From Phycisphaerales bacterium (GTDB taxonomy: Bacteria; Planctomycetota; Phycisphaerae; SM23-33), in contig JABGPZ010000074.1 of NCBI GenBank assembly GCA_018644725.1, forward strand, positions 1-37,599: a DNA stretch of 37,599 bases, written 5' to 3'. Within the stretch, counting starts at the first letter, position 1. Each line of letters starts with the position of its first letter. The notes beneath the pieces are model-generated. The model had not been told where the DNA came from and made no database searches. It saw only the letters and a program-made list of their open reading frames with translations. Positions 16,438 to 24,574 of the stretch are shown in pieces. The position numbers were made by a program, and so were the translations under genes.

Positions 16438-16833
16438 TTAGCCTGGGATCACTTCAAAGCCTAGCGCCAGCAGTGCCAGCCCGAGTGCGAGGATGACCGT
16501 GGAGGCCACTTTGAGTGCGGCGCCTTTGGAGATCATCATGTGGCAGAGCGCTTCGAACGCGGCGGGGAATGCCAGCAGCATCACACCTTTGATCAGTGCC
16601 GCCCAGCCGACGACCGTTGCAATCGCGGGTACGAGGCTGTCCCACGTCGTAAAGTGGATCACCATCGCATAGCCGACGGCTGCGGAAAGGAATCCGCCGA
16701 ACAGCATCAGCCCCGGCGATTTGGCGAAGTTGGCATAGACCGCTTTGAGATAGTCCGGGCCAGTGACCAGGAAACCCACGCCGATCGCGGTGTACATAAT
16801 CCCTAGAAGTTGAACGACTTGCAGTTCTGTCAT
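16438..16833 (-). CDS. Small four-helix membrane protein, unknown function
   Basis: A 131-residue integral membrane protein with four predicted helices: LLGIMYTAIGVGFLVTG, GLMLFGGFLSAAVGYAMVI, IATVVGWAALIKGVMLLAF and VILALGLALLALGFEV. There are few charged residues and no catalytic motif. Proteins of this shape occur widely in bacteria as DUF-type membrane proteins; the specific family was not recognised. The ATG at 16833 has a very strong GGAGGTG ribosome-binding site and its own promoter upstream. It is transcribed away from the PilB/GspE gene, and nothing in the context suggests a role. Confidence 0.75.
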   Translation of the reverse strand: MTELQVVQLLGIMYTAIGVGFLVTGPDYLKAVYANFAKSPGLMLFGGFLSAAVGYAMVIHFTTWDSLVPAIATVVGWAALIKGVMLLAFPAAFEALCHMMISKGAALKVASTVILALGLALLALGFEVIPG

Positions 16834-16877
16834 GGTGCACCTCCAAAGTTGGGGACGCGAAGTCCGACGGTCAATCT

Positions 16878-16906
16878 ATTGTACGATCTTTGACTGACAG
16901 GGTTAA
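16878..16906 (-). promoter_or_regulatory. Putative promoter of the small membrane-protein gene
   Basis: Minus-strand TTAACC (16901-16906), 17-nt spacer, TACAAT (16878-16883); leader of about 38 nt before GGAGGTG and the ATG. Confidence 0.5.
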
Positions 16907-16993
16907 CGATTTTTCCAATTCCCTATTGCGAAAATTTTCCCATGTGATTTCCCGTGGTCCAGGCCATGCCACTCGGCCGACGGGGCCGTACCC

Positions 16994-18658
16994 TTATGCG
17001 ATATTTGTGACGCGGGAGATTTCTTCGGGTGTGGTGACGCCTTCGGTGACGATGCGCCAGCCGTCTTTTCGGAGGAGGCGGATGCCTTCGTTTTCGGCCT
17101 GTTTGGTGATGGCCTCGGCCGAGGCGCGCGCCATGATCAGCTCGCGCGTTGCGTCCGAGAGCGTCCAGAGCTCAAAAATCCCGCGTCGCCCGCGATAGCC
17201 AGTGTTGTGACATTTTTTGCACCCTTTGCCGCGCTGGAGGGTCATGCCTTCTTCGTAGGGGAAGTCCGCGGGGAGGTCTTCGCGGTGGGGGGTGTACTCT
17301 TCGCGGCAGTCCTCGCAGATCGTCCGCACGAGGCGCTGGGCCATCGCGCTGGTGAGCGTGGAGGTCACCAGGAACGGTTCGACGCCCATGTCCAGCAGTC
17401 GCGTCGCGGCGCTGCACGCATCGTTGGTGTGGAGCGTGCTGAACACGAGGTGGCCGGTGAGCGCTGCCTGGATGGCGGCTTCGGCGGTTTCGAGGTCGCG
17501 AATTTCACCGATCATCACCACGTCCGGGTCGTGGCGCAAAATCGCCCGCAGCCCGCGCGCAAAGGTCATGCCGATCTCGGGCTTGGTCTGGATCTGGTTG
17601 ATCATGTGAAGGTGATATTCGACGGGATCTTCGACGGTGATGACTTTGAGTTCGGGGCTGACGATGGCCTGGAGCGAGGCATAGAGCGTCGTGGTTTTCC
17701 CGCTCCCGGTCGGCCCGGTGACGAGAATAATGCCGTGGGGGCGCTGGAGGAGATGCTCGAAGGTGGAAAAATCGTCCGCGCCCATGCCCAGCTCGGGCAG
17801 CGTGAAGAGCACCTGGGACTTGTCGAGGATACGCATGACGATGCCCTCGCCGAAGAGCATCGGAATCACGCTGACACGGACGTCGATCTGCCGGCCGCCG
17901 ACTTTCATGTCGATGCGCCCATCCTGTGGCAACCGTTTTTCGGCGATGTTCAGGTGCGCCATGATTTTGATGCGGCTGACGATGGCGTTGCGGAATCGGT
18001 CGATTTGCGGCGGCAGCGATGCTTCCTGCAGGACGCCATCGATGCGATAGCGGATGCTCATGCCGGTTTCATATGGCTCGATGTGGATGTCGCTCGCGCG
18101 TTCGTTGATCGCTTCGAGGAAGATTTCGTTCACGAGTTTGATCACCGATGCTTCCTGCGCCTGATCAAGCAGGTCGGTGGATTCGTTCGTTTCGATTTCG
18201 ATTTCCTCGCCCGAGACCATGTCACCGACGGTGTCGCCGCCGACGCCGTAGTGTTTGCGGATGATCTTGTCGATTTCTTCGCGCGTGGCGAGCATGACTT
18301 CGACCTCGCAGCCGGCGATGAGGCGGATTTCGTCGAAGGTGTACATATCAAACGGGTCGGCCGTCGCGACCACGAGATGGCCGTCGTCTTGGCGGAGGGG
18401 GATCGTGCGTTTTCTGTGGACCAGCTTGGGCGGCAGCAGCGCGATGGTCTCGGCCGGGATGTCGATGGTCGACAAATCGACGACTTCCATCGCCAGATGC
18501 TCCCCGAGGATCGCCAGCAGATCGTCTTCGTCCAGCGCGCCCGTATCCACGAGTGCCCAGTCCAGCCGCAAGCCCTTGGCCTGGCTGTACTCACGCGCGG
18601 CGGAAAGTTGGTCGTCGGTAATTCGGCCTTGTTCGGTCAAAAGTTTGGCAATGTCCAT
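16994..18658 (-). CDS. Type II secretion/type IV pilus assembly ATPase (GspE/PilB family)
   Basis: A 554-residue hexameric ATPase that drives pilin or pseudopilin polymerisation at the cytoplasmic face of the inner membrane. Residues about 1-140 are the T2SSE/MshE N-terminal domain. The core has Walker A GPTGSGKTT (about 315), the Asp box VITVEDPVEYHL, Walker B DVVMIGEIRD (about 380), the His box TGHLVFSTLHTNDA and the zinc-binding cysteines C448, C451, C480 and C483. Length is standard. AGGAG precedes the ATG, and a good promoter lies upstream in the short gap after the PHP gene. Its retraction-type paralogue (21287-22345) sits on the other side of the def-cysK-PHP cluster. No pilC, pilin or secretin gene is in view, so PilB and GspE roles cannot be separated. 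Confidence 0.93.
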   Translation of the reverse strand: MDIAKLLTEQGRITDDQLSAAREYSQAKGLRLDWALVDTGALDEDDLLAILGEHLAMEVVDLSTIDIPAETIALLPPKLVHRKRTIPLRQDDGHLVVATADPFDMYTFDEIRLIAGCEVEVMLATREEIDKIIRKHYGVGGDTVGDMVSGEEIEIETNESTDLLDQAQEASVIKLVNEIFLEAINERASDIHIEPYETGMSIRYRIDGVLQEASLPPQIDRFRNAIVSRIKIMAHLNIAEKRLPQDGRIDMKVGGRQIDVRVSVIPMLFGEGIVMRILDKSQVLFTLPELGMGADDFSTFEHLLQRPHGIILVTGPTGSGKTTTLYASLQAIVSPELKVITVEDPVEYHLHMINQIQTKPEIGMTFARGLRAILRHDPDVVMIGEIRDLETAEAAIQAALTGHLVFSTLHTNDACSAATRLLDMGVEPFLVTSTLTSAMAQRLVRTICEDCREEYTPHREDLPADFPYEEGMTLQRGKGCKKCHNTGYRGRRGIFELWTLSDATRELIMARASAEAITKQAENEGIRLLRKDGWRIVTEGVTTPEEISRVTNIA

Positions 18659-18678
18659 AACGGTCTCCTAATTCAAAA

Positions 18679-18707
18679 AGTATACCCGCCGGCCGTCTCA
18701 ATGCCAA
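18679..18707 (-). promoter_or_regulatory. Promoter of the PilB/GspE gene
   Basis: Minus-strand TTGGCA (18702-18707), 17-nt spacer, TATACT (18679-18684), then AGGAG and the ATG at 18658. The -35 lies just beyond the stop codon of the upstream PHP gene, so the ATPase can be expressed separately. Confidence 0.65.
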
Positions 18708-18713
18708 GGGGTG

Positions 18714-19595
18714 TCACGAAGTTACTGATACAAATCGACGCAGCGCGCGAGGGAGTTGGGACAGGCAGATCGCCGGGCGCGCGAGGTTGACATCGGGCTT
18801 GGCGTAGCCGTGATAGTCGCTGCCGCCGGTGGTTTCCAGGCCCAGTTCGCGAGCGAGATCGAGATAGTGTCGCGTTTGCTGGGGCGAGTGGGAGGAGTGG
18901 AAGCATTCGATCGCGTCGAGCCCGGCGTCGCGGTAGTCCGTGAGTTGCGTCCGGAGCTGGGAGAGGTTGCGCGTCTTGAGCAATTTGGGGTGCGCGAGCG
19001 AGGCGACGCCCCCTGCGGCGTGGATCGCGGCGATGACCTCGCGGGCGGGGGTATAGTCTTTCTCGATATACGCCAGGCCAGTTTCTCCAATGAGGCGATC
19101 GAACGCATCGGTGATATTTTTCGCGAAGCCGCGACGGATGAGCGTGTTGGCGATGTGCAGCCGCGCGACGACTTTGTTTCCGCCATCGTCGGGCGCGGGA
19201 ATGTCGTTCAGCACGTCGTCGTAGGACACATCGATCCCGGCGGCGTTGAGTTGGTCCATGATCTTGGGGTTGCGCTCTTCGCGGGCGGCGTACAGGCGTT
19301 TGCAGGTCGCGAGAATCTCGGCATTGGTTTCGTCAATGCCAAGCCCGAGGATGTGGAGGATGCCTGGGCCGTGGTGCAGGCCGGACATTTCGATCCCGGG
19401 AATGAACGCAAGGCCCGGATGGTTCGCCGCCTCGGCGCGCGCGGAGGCAATGCCCGAGACGGTATCGTGGTCGGTCAGGGAAATCGCGCCCAATCCCAGC
19501 CTCGCAGCCGCACGGATCACCTTGACCGGCGAGACGCTGCCGTCCGAGGCCGTTGAGTGGGTGTGCAGGTCAGCGAGTGCGGCGAAGTTCGTCAT
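18714..19595 (-). CDS. PHP-domain phosphoesterase (TrpH/YciV-like)
   Basis: A 293-residue member of the PHP family. Metal ligands of the family are visible as DLHTHSTASDGS near residue 9, ISLTDHDTVSG near 38, IPGIEMS near 65, ASLAHPKLL in the middle and TGGSDYHGYAKP near the end. The closest well-studied relative is E. coli YciV (RNase AM/TrpH), a 5'-3' exonuclease and nucleoside 3',5'-bisphosphate phosphatase. That activity also removes PAP from sulfate assimilation, which would fit its position eight bases downstream of cysK; this link is inference. It appears to be third in a def-cysK-PHP operon. The start at 19595 has only weak Shine-Dalgarno support. Confidence 0.88.
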   Translation of the reverse strand: MTNFAALADLHTHSTASDGSVSPVKVIRAAARLGLGAISLTDHDTVSGIASARAEAANHPGLAFIPGIEMSGLHHGPGILHILGLGIDETNAEILATCKRLYAAREERNPKIMDQLNAAGIDVSYDDVLNDIPAPDDGGNKVVARLHIANTLIRRGFAKNITDAFDRLIGETGLAYIEKDYTPAREVIAAIHAAGGVASLAHPKLLKTRNLSQLRTQLTDYRDAGLDAIECFHSSHSPQQTRHYLDLARELGLETTGGSDYHGYAKPDVNLARPAICLSQLPRALRRFVSVTS

Positions 19596-19603
19596 CGTGT
19601 AGC

Positions 19604-20548
19604 CTATTCTCCGAGGTGCGAAAACAACGGCGAGGAGAGATATCGTTCGCCGTAGCTCGGCAGGACGGTGACGATGGTTTTGCCCGCGAATTCGGCGGTG
19701 GCGGCGAGATGTTCGGCCGCGCAGATTGCCGCGCCAGAGCTGATGCCTACGAACACGCCCGCATCACGCGCGGCGCGTCGGGCCCATTCCACGGCCTGGT
19801 CGGTGCTGACGGTGACGACGCCGTCGAGGATGCCCACGTCGAGAACTTTGGGGATGAATCCCGCGCCGATGCCCTGGATGCCGTGCGATCCGGGGGCGAG
19901 GGGTTCGCCGTTGCGCTGCTGAGTGAGCACGGGGCTTTCGGCGGGTTCGATGGCGAAGAGCTTTACATTCGGATTGTGCTCGCGGAGATAGTGGCCGATG
20001 CCGGTCAGTGTCCCGCCGGTGCCCACACCCGCGACAAAAACGTCGACGTTGCCTGCGTCGCGAAGGATCTCCGGGCCGGTGTGTTCATAGTGTGCCTGCG
20101 GGTTGGCGGGGTTGTTGAATTGTTGGGGCAAAAAGGCGTCGGGGTCGGCCTCGACGAGTTCTTCGGCGTGGCGGATCGCGCCAGCCATGCCATCGGCGGC
20201 GGGGGTGAGTTCGAGCTTCGCACCGAGTGCCGCGAGAACTTTGCGTCGTTCGATGCTCATCGAGTCGGGCATGGTGAGAATGCACCGGTAGCCACGCGCG
20301 GCGGCGACCATCGCCAGGCCGATGCCGGTATTGCCGCTGGTGGGTTCGATGATCGTGCCGCCGGGCTTGAGGGTGCCAGCGCGTTCGGCCGCTTCGACCA
20401 TGCTCACGGCGATGCGGTCTTTGACCGAGCCCAGCGGGTTGCGCGCTTCGAGTTTGCCCAGCACACGTGCGGGCGCGTCGATCAGGCGTCCCAGGTCGAT
20501 CAGGGGCGTTTCGCCCACGGCCGTGGTGATATCGGATGCAAGTGTCAT
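19604..20548 (-). CDS. cysK: Cysteine synthase (O-acetylserine sulfhydrylase)
   Basis: A 314-residue PLP enzyme that makes cysteine from O-acetylserine and sulfide. Family marks: ARNPLGSVKDRIA with the PLP lysine, PTSGNTGIGLAMVAAARGY, the phosphate-binding GVGTGGTLTG, and VGISSGAAICAA. Length matches CysK (about 310). The ATG at 20548 has AGGAGG directly upstream; a longer open frame to 20869 runs through def and is rejected. It starts two bases after the def stop codon, indicating translational coupling, and the PHP gene follows eight bases after its own stop. No cysE is in the window. Confidence 0.95.
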   Translation of the reverse strand: MTLASDITTAVGETPLIDLGRLIDAPARVLGKLEARNPLGSVKDRIAVSMVEAAERAGTLKPGGTIIEPTSGNTGIGLAMVAAARGYRCILTMPDSMSIERRKVLAALGAKLELTPAADGMAGAIRHAEELVEADPDAFLPQQFNNPANPQAHYEHTGPEILRDAGNVDVFVAGVGTGGTLTGIGHYLREHNPNVKLFAIEPAESPVLTQQRNGEPLAPGSHGIQGIGAGFIPKVLDVGILDGVVTVSTDQAVEWARRAARDAGVFVGISSGAAICAAEHLAATAEFAGKTIVTVLPSYGERYLSSPLFSHLGE

Positions 20549-20550
20549 AC

Positions 20551-21084
20551 TTATGCCTCCTGCTGCAGGGCAGCGATTTGTTTCCGGAATTTCATCTTCG
20601 CCAGCATGGACAATTTGTCCAGCAAGATCACCCCGTCGAGGTGGTCGATTTCGTGTTGAATGATGCGCGCGTGGAGTTCGGTACAGTCTTCGCGGAAGAG
20701 CTCTCCGTTGAGGTCCATCGCCTCGACAACGATGTGTTCGGCGCGTTTGACCTGTCCGAAAATGTCCGGGAAGCTCAGGCATCCTTCTTCGTCGCTCTGG
20801 CTGCCGTCGGCTTCGACGATCACCGGGTTGATGTAGGCGCGCACGTCGTCTGGCTCGAAGGTGGGACACGCGATGAATAGCCGCACGTTGAGTCCGACCT
20901 GGGGCGCGGCCAAGCCTACGCCGCGGTGTTCGAACATCAGTTCGGCCATTCGCTCGACAAGCTGGATGACGGATTCGTCAACGGTGTCGATGCGTACAGA
21001 GTCCGCGAGCAGCCGCTTGTCGGGCCATTTGACCAGGTGAAGCGATGCGATAGTGGTGGCCGAGATGATTTGGTTTCCAGTCAT
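20551..21084 (-). CDS. def: Peptide deformylase
   Basis: A 177-residue metalloenzyme that removes the formyl group from the N-terminal methionine of nascent proteins. All three motifs are intact: GVGLAAPQVG, EGCLSFP (metal-binding cysteine) and QHEIDHLDG (HExxH). Length is normal. Two ATGs are possible, at 21093 and 21084. A promoter with its -10 at 21092-21097 rules out 21093 as a transcribed start, so 21084 is chosen. The resulting mRNA would begin at or one base before the ATG and have no ribosome-binding site. It is the first gene of a def-cysK-PHP operon and divergent from the PilT-like gene. Confidence 0.95.
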   Translation of the reverse strand: MTGNQIISATTIASLHLVKWPDKRLLADSVRIDTVDESVIQLVERMAELMFEHRGVGLAAPQVGLNVRLFIACPTFEPDDVRAYINPVIVEADGSQSDEEGCLSFPDIFGQVKRAEHIVVEAMDLNGELFREDCTELHARIIQHEIDHLDGVILLDKLSMLAKMKFRKQIAALQQEA

Positions 21085-21091
21085 GCATACC

Positions 21092-21120
21092 ATAATAGGA
21101 CGATTGCACTGATTTTGCAA
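21092..21120 (-). promoter_or_regulatory. Leaderless promoter of the def operon
   Basis: Minus-strand TTGCAA (21115-21120), exact 17-nt spacer, TATTAT (21092-21097), then seven bases (GGTATGC) to the ATG at 21084. Confidence 0.7.
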
Positions 21121-21209
21121 CCACTGACACAAGAAGACTCCCGGCGCAAATCAATTGAACCGGCGAGTTTTGGGCGGTCAGTTTTTTTGTGCCGATTTTC
21201 GATGAATCC

Positions 21210-21238
21210 TTGCACAACCCACGATCTTGCCGCACAAT
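21210..21238 (+). promoter_or_regulatory. Putative promoter of the PilT-like gene
   Basis: TTGCAC (21210-21215), 17-nt spacer, CACAAT (21233-21238); predicted leader of about 42 nt before GGGGGA and the ATG at 21287. Confidence 0.45.
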
Positions 21239-21286
21239 AGAGTTTCGCAGTTGACTACACCGCAACCACAGATTTGGGGGATCGCC

Positions 21287-22345
21287 ATGACGTTACTGAG
21301 CGACATTTTAACCTGTGCCCATGAAATGGGCGTGAGTGATATTTTCCTCGTGCCGGATCACGCGCCGATTGCCGTGCGCCACAAATCGCTCACCGAACTG
21401 GAGGGCTTCGGGATTCTCTCCGAAGAGGACACCGAGGGATTCGTCACCGAGATGGTGGGCGACCGCCTCAAGGACCTCCATACGCGTCGTGACTTGGACT
21501 ATTCCTATGCGCTGGAACACGTCAGCCGCTATCGTGTCAACGCCCACTATCAGCGTGAAAACATCGCCCTGGCGCTCCGGCCGATTACCGAGTCGATCCC
21601 CGACTTAAACACACTCCATTTGCCTGCGACGATTGGAAATTTCGTCAACATGCCGCGCGGGCTGGTGCTCGTGACCGGGCCGACGGGGAGCGGGAAATCG
21701 ACCACCCTCGCTTCGGTGATCGAGCAGATGAACGTGACTATGCGGCGTCACATTATTACGCTGGAAGACCCCGTTGAATACCAATTCGTCTCCCAGAAGT
21801 GTCTCATCGAACAGCGCGAAGTGGGCTTCGACGTGCACAGTTTTGCCGCCGGGTTGAAGTTTGCCCTGCGTCAGGCGCCGGACGTGATTCTGCTGGGTGA
21901 AATGCGTGACCTGGAGACGACGTCGGCTGCACTGAGTGCGGCCGAAACCGGCCACCTCGTCCTCGCGACCCTCCACACCCAGTCCGCCGCGCAGACCATC
22001 GAACGTATCGTCGATATCTATCCCGGCGAGCAGCAGCAGTACGTCCTGTCGATGCTTTCGAACGCATTGCGCGCCGTGGTCAGCCAGACGCTGTTGCCGA
22101 AGCTCGGAGGCGGCATGGTCCCTGCGGTTGAAATCATGCTGTGCACCGCGGCCGTGCGAAACTGTATCCGCGAGAACCGCATTCACGAAATTACAAACGT
22201 CATCGAGACCTCACGCGCCGAGGGCATGTGTACGCTCGACGACTCCCTGCGCGCGCTGGTGCTCAATGGCCTCGCTGATGGCGAGAAAGCCATCGCCAAG
22301 TCCAACAGCCCCGACAAACTCCGCCGAGACCTCGGCCTCGCCTAG
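21287..22345 (+). CDS. PilT-family twitching motility/retraction ATPase
   Basis: A 352-residue ATPase of the PilT/PilU branch, which lacks the long N-terminal domain and the zinc cysteines of PilB/GspE. It has Walker A GPTGSGKST (about 131), the Asp box IITLEDPVEYQF, Walker B DVILLGEMRDLET (AIRxGE-type region) and the His box ETGHLVLATLHTQSA. Members depolymerise type IV pili or regulate the assembly ATPase. The ATG at 21287 follows a G-rich GGGGGA; an upstream GTG-type extension from 21227 overlaps the promoter. Together with the PilB/GspE gene at 16994-18658 it suggests this organism makes a retractable pilus or uptake machine. The rest of the apparatus is outside the window. Confidence 0.9.
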   Translation: MTLLSDILTCAHEMGVSDIFLVPDHAPIAVRHKSLTELEGFGILSEEDTEGFVTEMVGDRLKDLHTRRDLDYSYALEHVSRYRVNAHYQRENIALALRPITESIPDLNTLHLPATIGNFVNMPRGLVLVTGPTGSGKSTTLASVIEQMNVTMRRHIITLEDPVEYQFVSQKCLIEQREVGFDVHSFAAGLKFALRQAPDVILLGEMRDLETTSAALSAAETGHLVLATLHTQSAAQTIERIVDIYPGEQQQYVLSMLSNALRAVVSQTLLPKLGGGMVPAVEIMLCTAAVRNCIRENRIHEITNVIETSRAEGMCTLDDSLRALVLNGLADGEKAIAKSNSPDKLRRDLGLA

Positions 22346-22349
22346 CGAG

Positions 22350-24572
22350 TCATTGTTCCGGGGAAAGGTTTGCGATGAGGTTCGCCATCAGAGCGATGGC
22401 GTCGTCGCGGTGGTAGGCGTCGAGCCTGGCCAGTGGATAGCCGACCAGTGCGCTGGCGAGATCAACGTGGCTGAAGATCGCGGACGGGCGTTTGCCGATG
22501 CGCGCCACGTCCAGCGGCGGACGCTTGTGTTGGGCGGCGGAGCGCTTGATCGGTGACGAGGCGCGATATCGAACGCTTGGCAGCAGGTAGGGCCCCATCG
22601 CGAGTAGCAATTTTTGTTCGTCGGAGGAAAGTGTGTCGAGTTTGCCCACGCGAGTTGCGAGCGCCTGGAACCATTTCATTGTCGAGGTGTTTGCCGCGGC
22701 GGCATCGACGATCAGCGTCCCGCCCGATTGGAGATAGCGGTCGAGTGCGGTGAGTTCTGCCGGCGAGAGCTTTGGCGCGGTCGTGGCGGTGAGATAGCAC
22801 ACCGGCGTTTCGTCGGCGCGGAGGTGTGTGGCGCGAACGGGGACGAGCTGCAGGCGGATTTGTTTGTCGCGTGCGAGTCGCCAGCAAAGTCGTTCGAGCC
22901 CGGCCGGCTCGGGGTTCCAGTTTCCGTCATGTTCCAAACGGGCCAGGCGGAGCGTGCGCTTGGGGGTTCCCACGCGCAGGGGCTTGGGCCAAGGATGGCG
23001 GGGCGTGGTGAACCAGCGGAGTTGGTCGCTGGTTTGGGCGGTGAGTTGGGCGAGGAGGTCGAATGCGGCGTGTGTTTTGTTCGGTCCGGCCGGGCCGAGG
23101 GTTTGGCTCAGGCCGCCGGGCGCGTGGACCCACAGGGTGCGGATGGAATTTGACGCAGTGAGCAGTGGCAGCGTTTTCAGCGCCGTGGTCGGTGCGCGCA
23201 GGGGCGCGGTTTTTGGCAGTGGGACCAGGGGCGTTGCGGGCAGGAGCTTCGCGCACAGGGCCTTGATGTCGCGGGTGAATTGGAGATCGCCGTTGGCCGA
23301 CTCGGACACGACGAGCCCGCCGCGTTGGAGGAAGTGCTTCAGGCGCAATTGCTGCTCGGCGGTGAGGACCAGTCGCCCGCTGCCCGAGAGGTAGAGCATG
23401 CGCGGGCCGGAGAGGTCGACGGGAATGTCGCTGGCGTCGATCACGCCCCAGCCGATCGGCCGTTCGTAGCGCTGGCCGAGGGAGTCGCACGCGTGGGCGA
23501 GGTCGCGCGGGAACGGTTGCCACCGTCCGCCGTGGCGAATTTTCGCGAGGAACATCGGCCGCGTCGCCCGCGTGCACAGCCACAGGTTCATCGCCGTCTG
23601 TTCGATGTCCGCGTCATAGCCCCAGCTGCCGTCGGGGTTCTGCTCGCGGCGAAGTGTCGTGCCGATTTTGCTCCAGAGGTCGATCCCGCCGAGGATGCGC
23701 TGGGCGGTGTGTTCGACGAAGAGCCCCGCCGTCAGCCGCCACAGGGGGAGCTGCTCGCGGCCTTTGTTGGGATTGGTCGAGAGCGACATCCGCTTGGCGA
23801 GCCACGCGCTCGCGCGGGCGATTGCGGCCTCGCTGGCCTTGCTGGGAGTGGGGGTCGCAGAGCGCAGCGCGACAATCGCGCCGGCGGTCATCGCACCACT
23901 GCCGCGCGGCGGGCGCTGGGGCTTGGCCCAGACGCGCCAGGGAAAGCTGCCATCGGGACGCTGCTGGGCGCGGAGGTGTGTGCCGAGGGCGTCGAAGAGT
24001 TTCGGGTCGATTTTTGCGCGGCGACGGCGGGCGGCGTCGAGCGCGAGCGCAACCCAGAAGGTGGTCTCGTTGTCGGGCTGAAATTTCGCGTCGGTCGCGG
24101 GCAGCAGGCCCCACGCGCCGTCGCGGCCGGCGGTGGCCAGCCAGTCTCCGTCGCGCTGGAGGAGGGTTTCGGCGCGTTTGTCGTCCCAGGCGGCGATGGC
24201 GATCATCCGCATCGCAACGGGTCGCACGGCTGTCGGCTTTTTAGCGAGTTCGCCGAGTGCGCGACGAAGGGCGGGGGAGGTCTTGGGCTCGCGGCCGGCT
24301 TCGAGGAGGCCCCATACGGCGAGGGCGGTTTTTGCCCCGCGCAGGGGGTGGGCCTTGGCGTATTCATTTTGGACCAGGCCGGTTTTGGTGAGCTGCGTTT
24401 CGAGGAAGGTCGCGGCGCGGAGGACTTCGGCGGGGAGCGTGCGCGTCGGCGCGGCGGGGGGCGGTGTGGGAGTCTTTGCGTCGGCGGGAGTTGGCGGTGC
24501 CTGCTGGGCGGTCGCGCACCACGGCCAGACGGCCAGGGCGAGAAGCAGAACAACGACGGCGCGCGGCGGCAT
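22350..24572 (-). CDS. Exported protein with squalene-cyclase-like helical repeats and two DUF4159 domains
   Basis: A 740-residue secreted protein. Residues 1-23 are a Sec signal (VVVLLLALAVWPWCATAQQ), followed by a proline-rich linker. Residues about 45-335 are alpha/alpha repeats of the prenyltransferase/squalene-oxidase type, with repeat marks such as GREPKTSPAL, RPDGSFPW and NPDGSWGYDAD. Residues about 340-535 and 540-740 are two related DUF4159 modules (KIRHGGRWQPFPRDLAHACD and RLEHDGNWNPEPAGLERLCW each start one). DUF4159 proteins are common in planctomycetes and have no established function; cyclase-type catalytic aspartates are not evident. The ATG at 24572 lies two bases after the tsaB stop, so it is probably translated by coupling. 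It converges on pilT with four bases between the stops. Confidence 0.85.
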   Translation of the reverse strand: MPPRAVVVLLLALAVWPWCATAQQAPPTPADAKTPTPPPAAPTRTLPAEVLRAATFLETQLTKTGLVQNEYAKAHPLRGAKTALAVWGLLEAGREPKTSPALRRALGELAKKPTAVRPVAMRMIAIAAWDDKRAETLLQRDGDWLATAGRDGAWGLLPATDAKFQPDNETTFWVALALDAARRRRAKIDPKLFDALGTHLRAQQRPDGSFPWRVWAKPQRPPRGSGAMTAGAIVALRSATPTPSKASEAAIARASAWLAKRMSLSTNPNKGREQLPLWRLTAGLFVEHTAQRILGGIDLWSKIGTTLRREQNPDGSWGYDADIEQTAMNLWLCTRATRPMFLAKIRHGGRWQPFPRDLAHACDSLGQRYERPIGWGVIDASDIPVDLSGPRMLYLSGSGRLVLTAEQQLRLKHFLQRGGLVVSESANGDLQFTRDIKALCAKLLPATPLVPLPKTAPLRAPTTALKTLPLLTASNSIRTLWVHAPGGLSQTLGPAGPNKTHAAFDLLAQLTAQTSDQLRWFTTPRHPWPKPLRVGTPKRTLRLARLEHDGNWNPEPAGLERLCWRLARDKQIRLQLVPVRATHLRADETPVCYLTATTAPKLSPAELTALDRYLQSGGTLIVDAAAANTSTMKWFQALATRVGKLDTLSSDEQKLLLAMGPYLLPSVRYRASSPIKRSAAQHKRPPLDVARIGKRPSAIFSHVDLASALVGYPLARLDAYHRDDAIALMANLIANLSPEQ

Positions 24573-24574
24573 GG

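Noticed and set aside
19604-20869. CysK extended to 20869
   Set aside because: The extension overlaps def out of frame and has Arg-rich shadow composition; the ATG at 20548 has AGGAGG and matches family starts.
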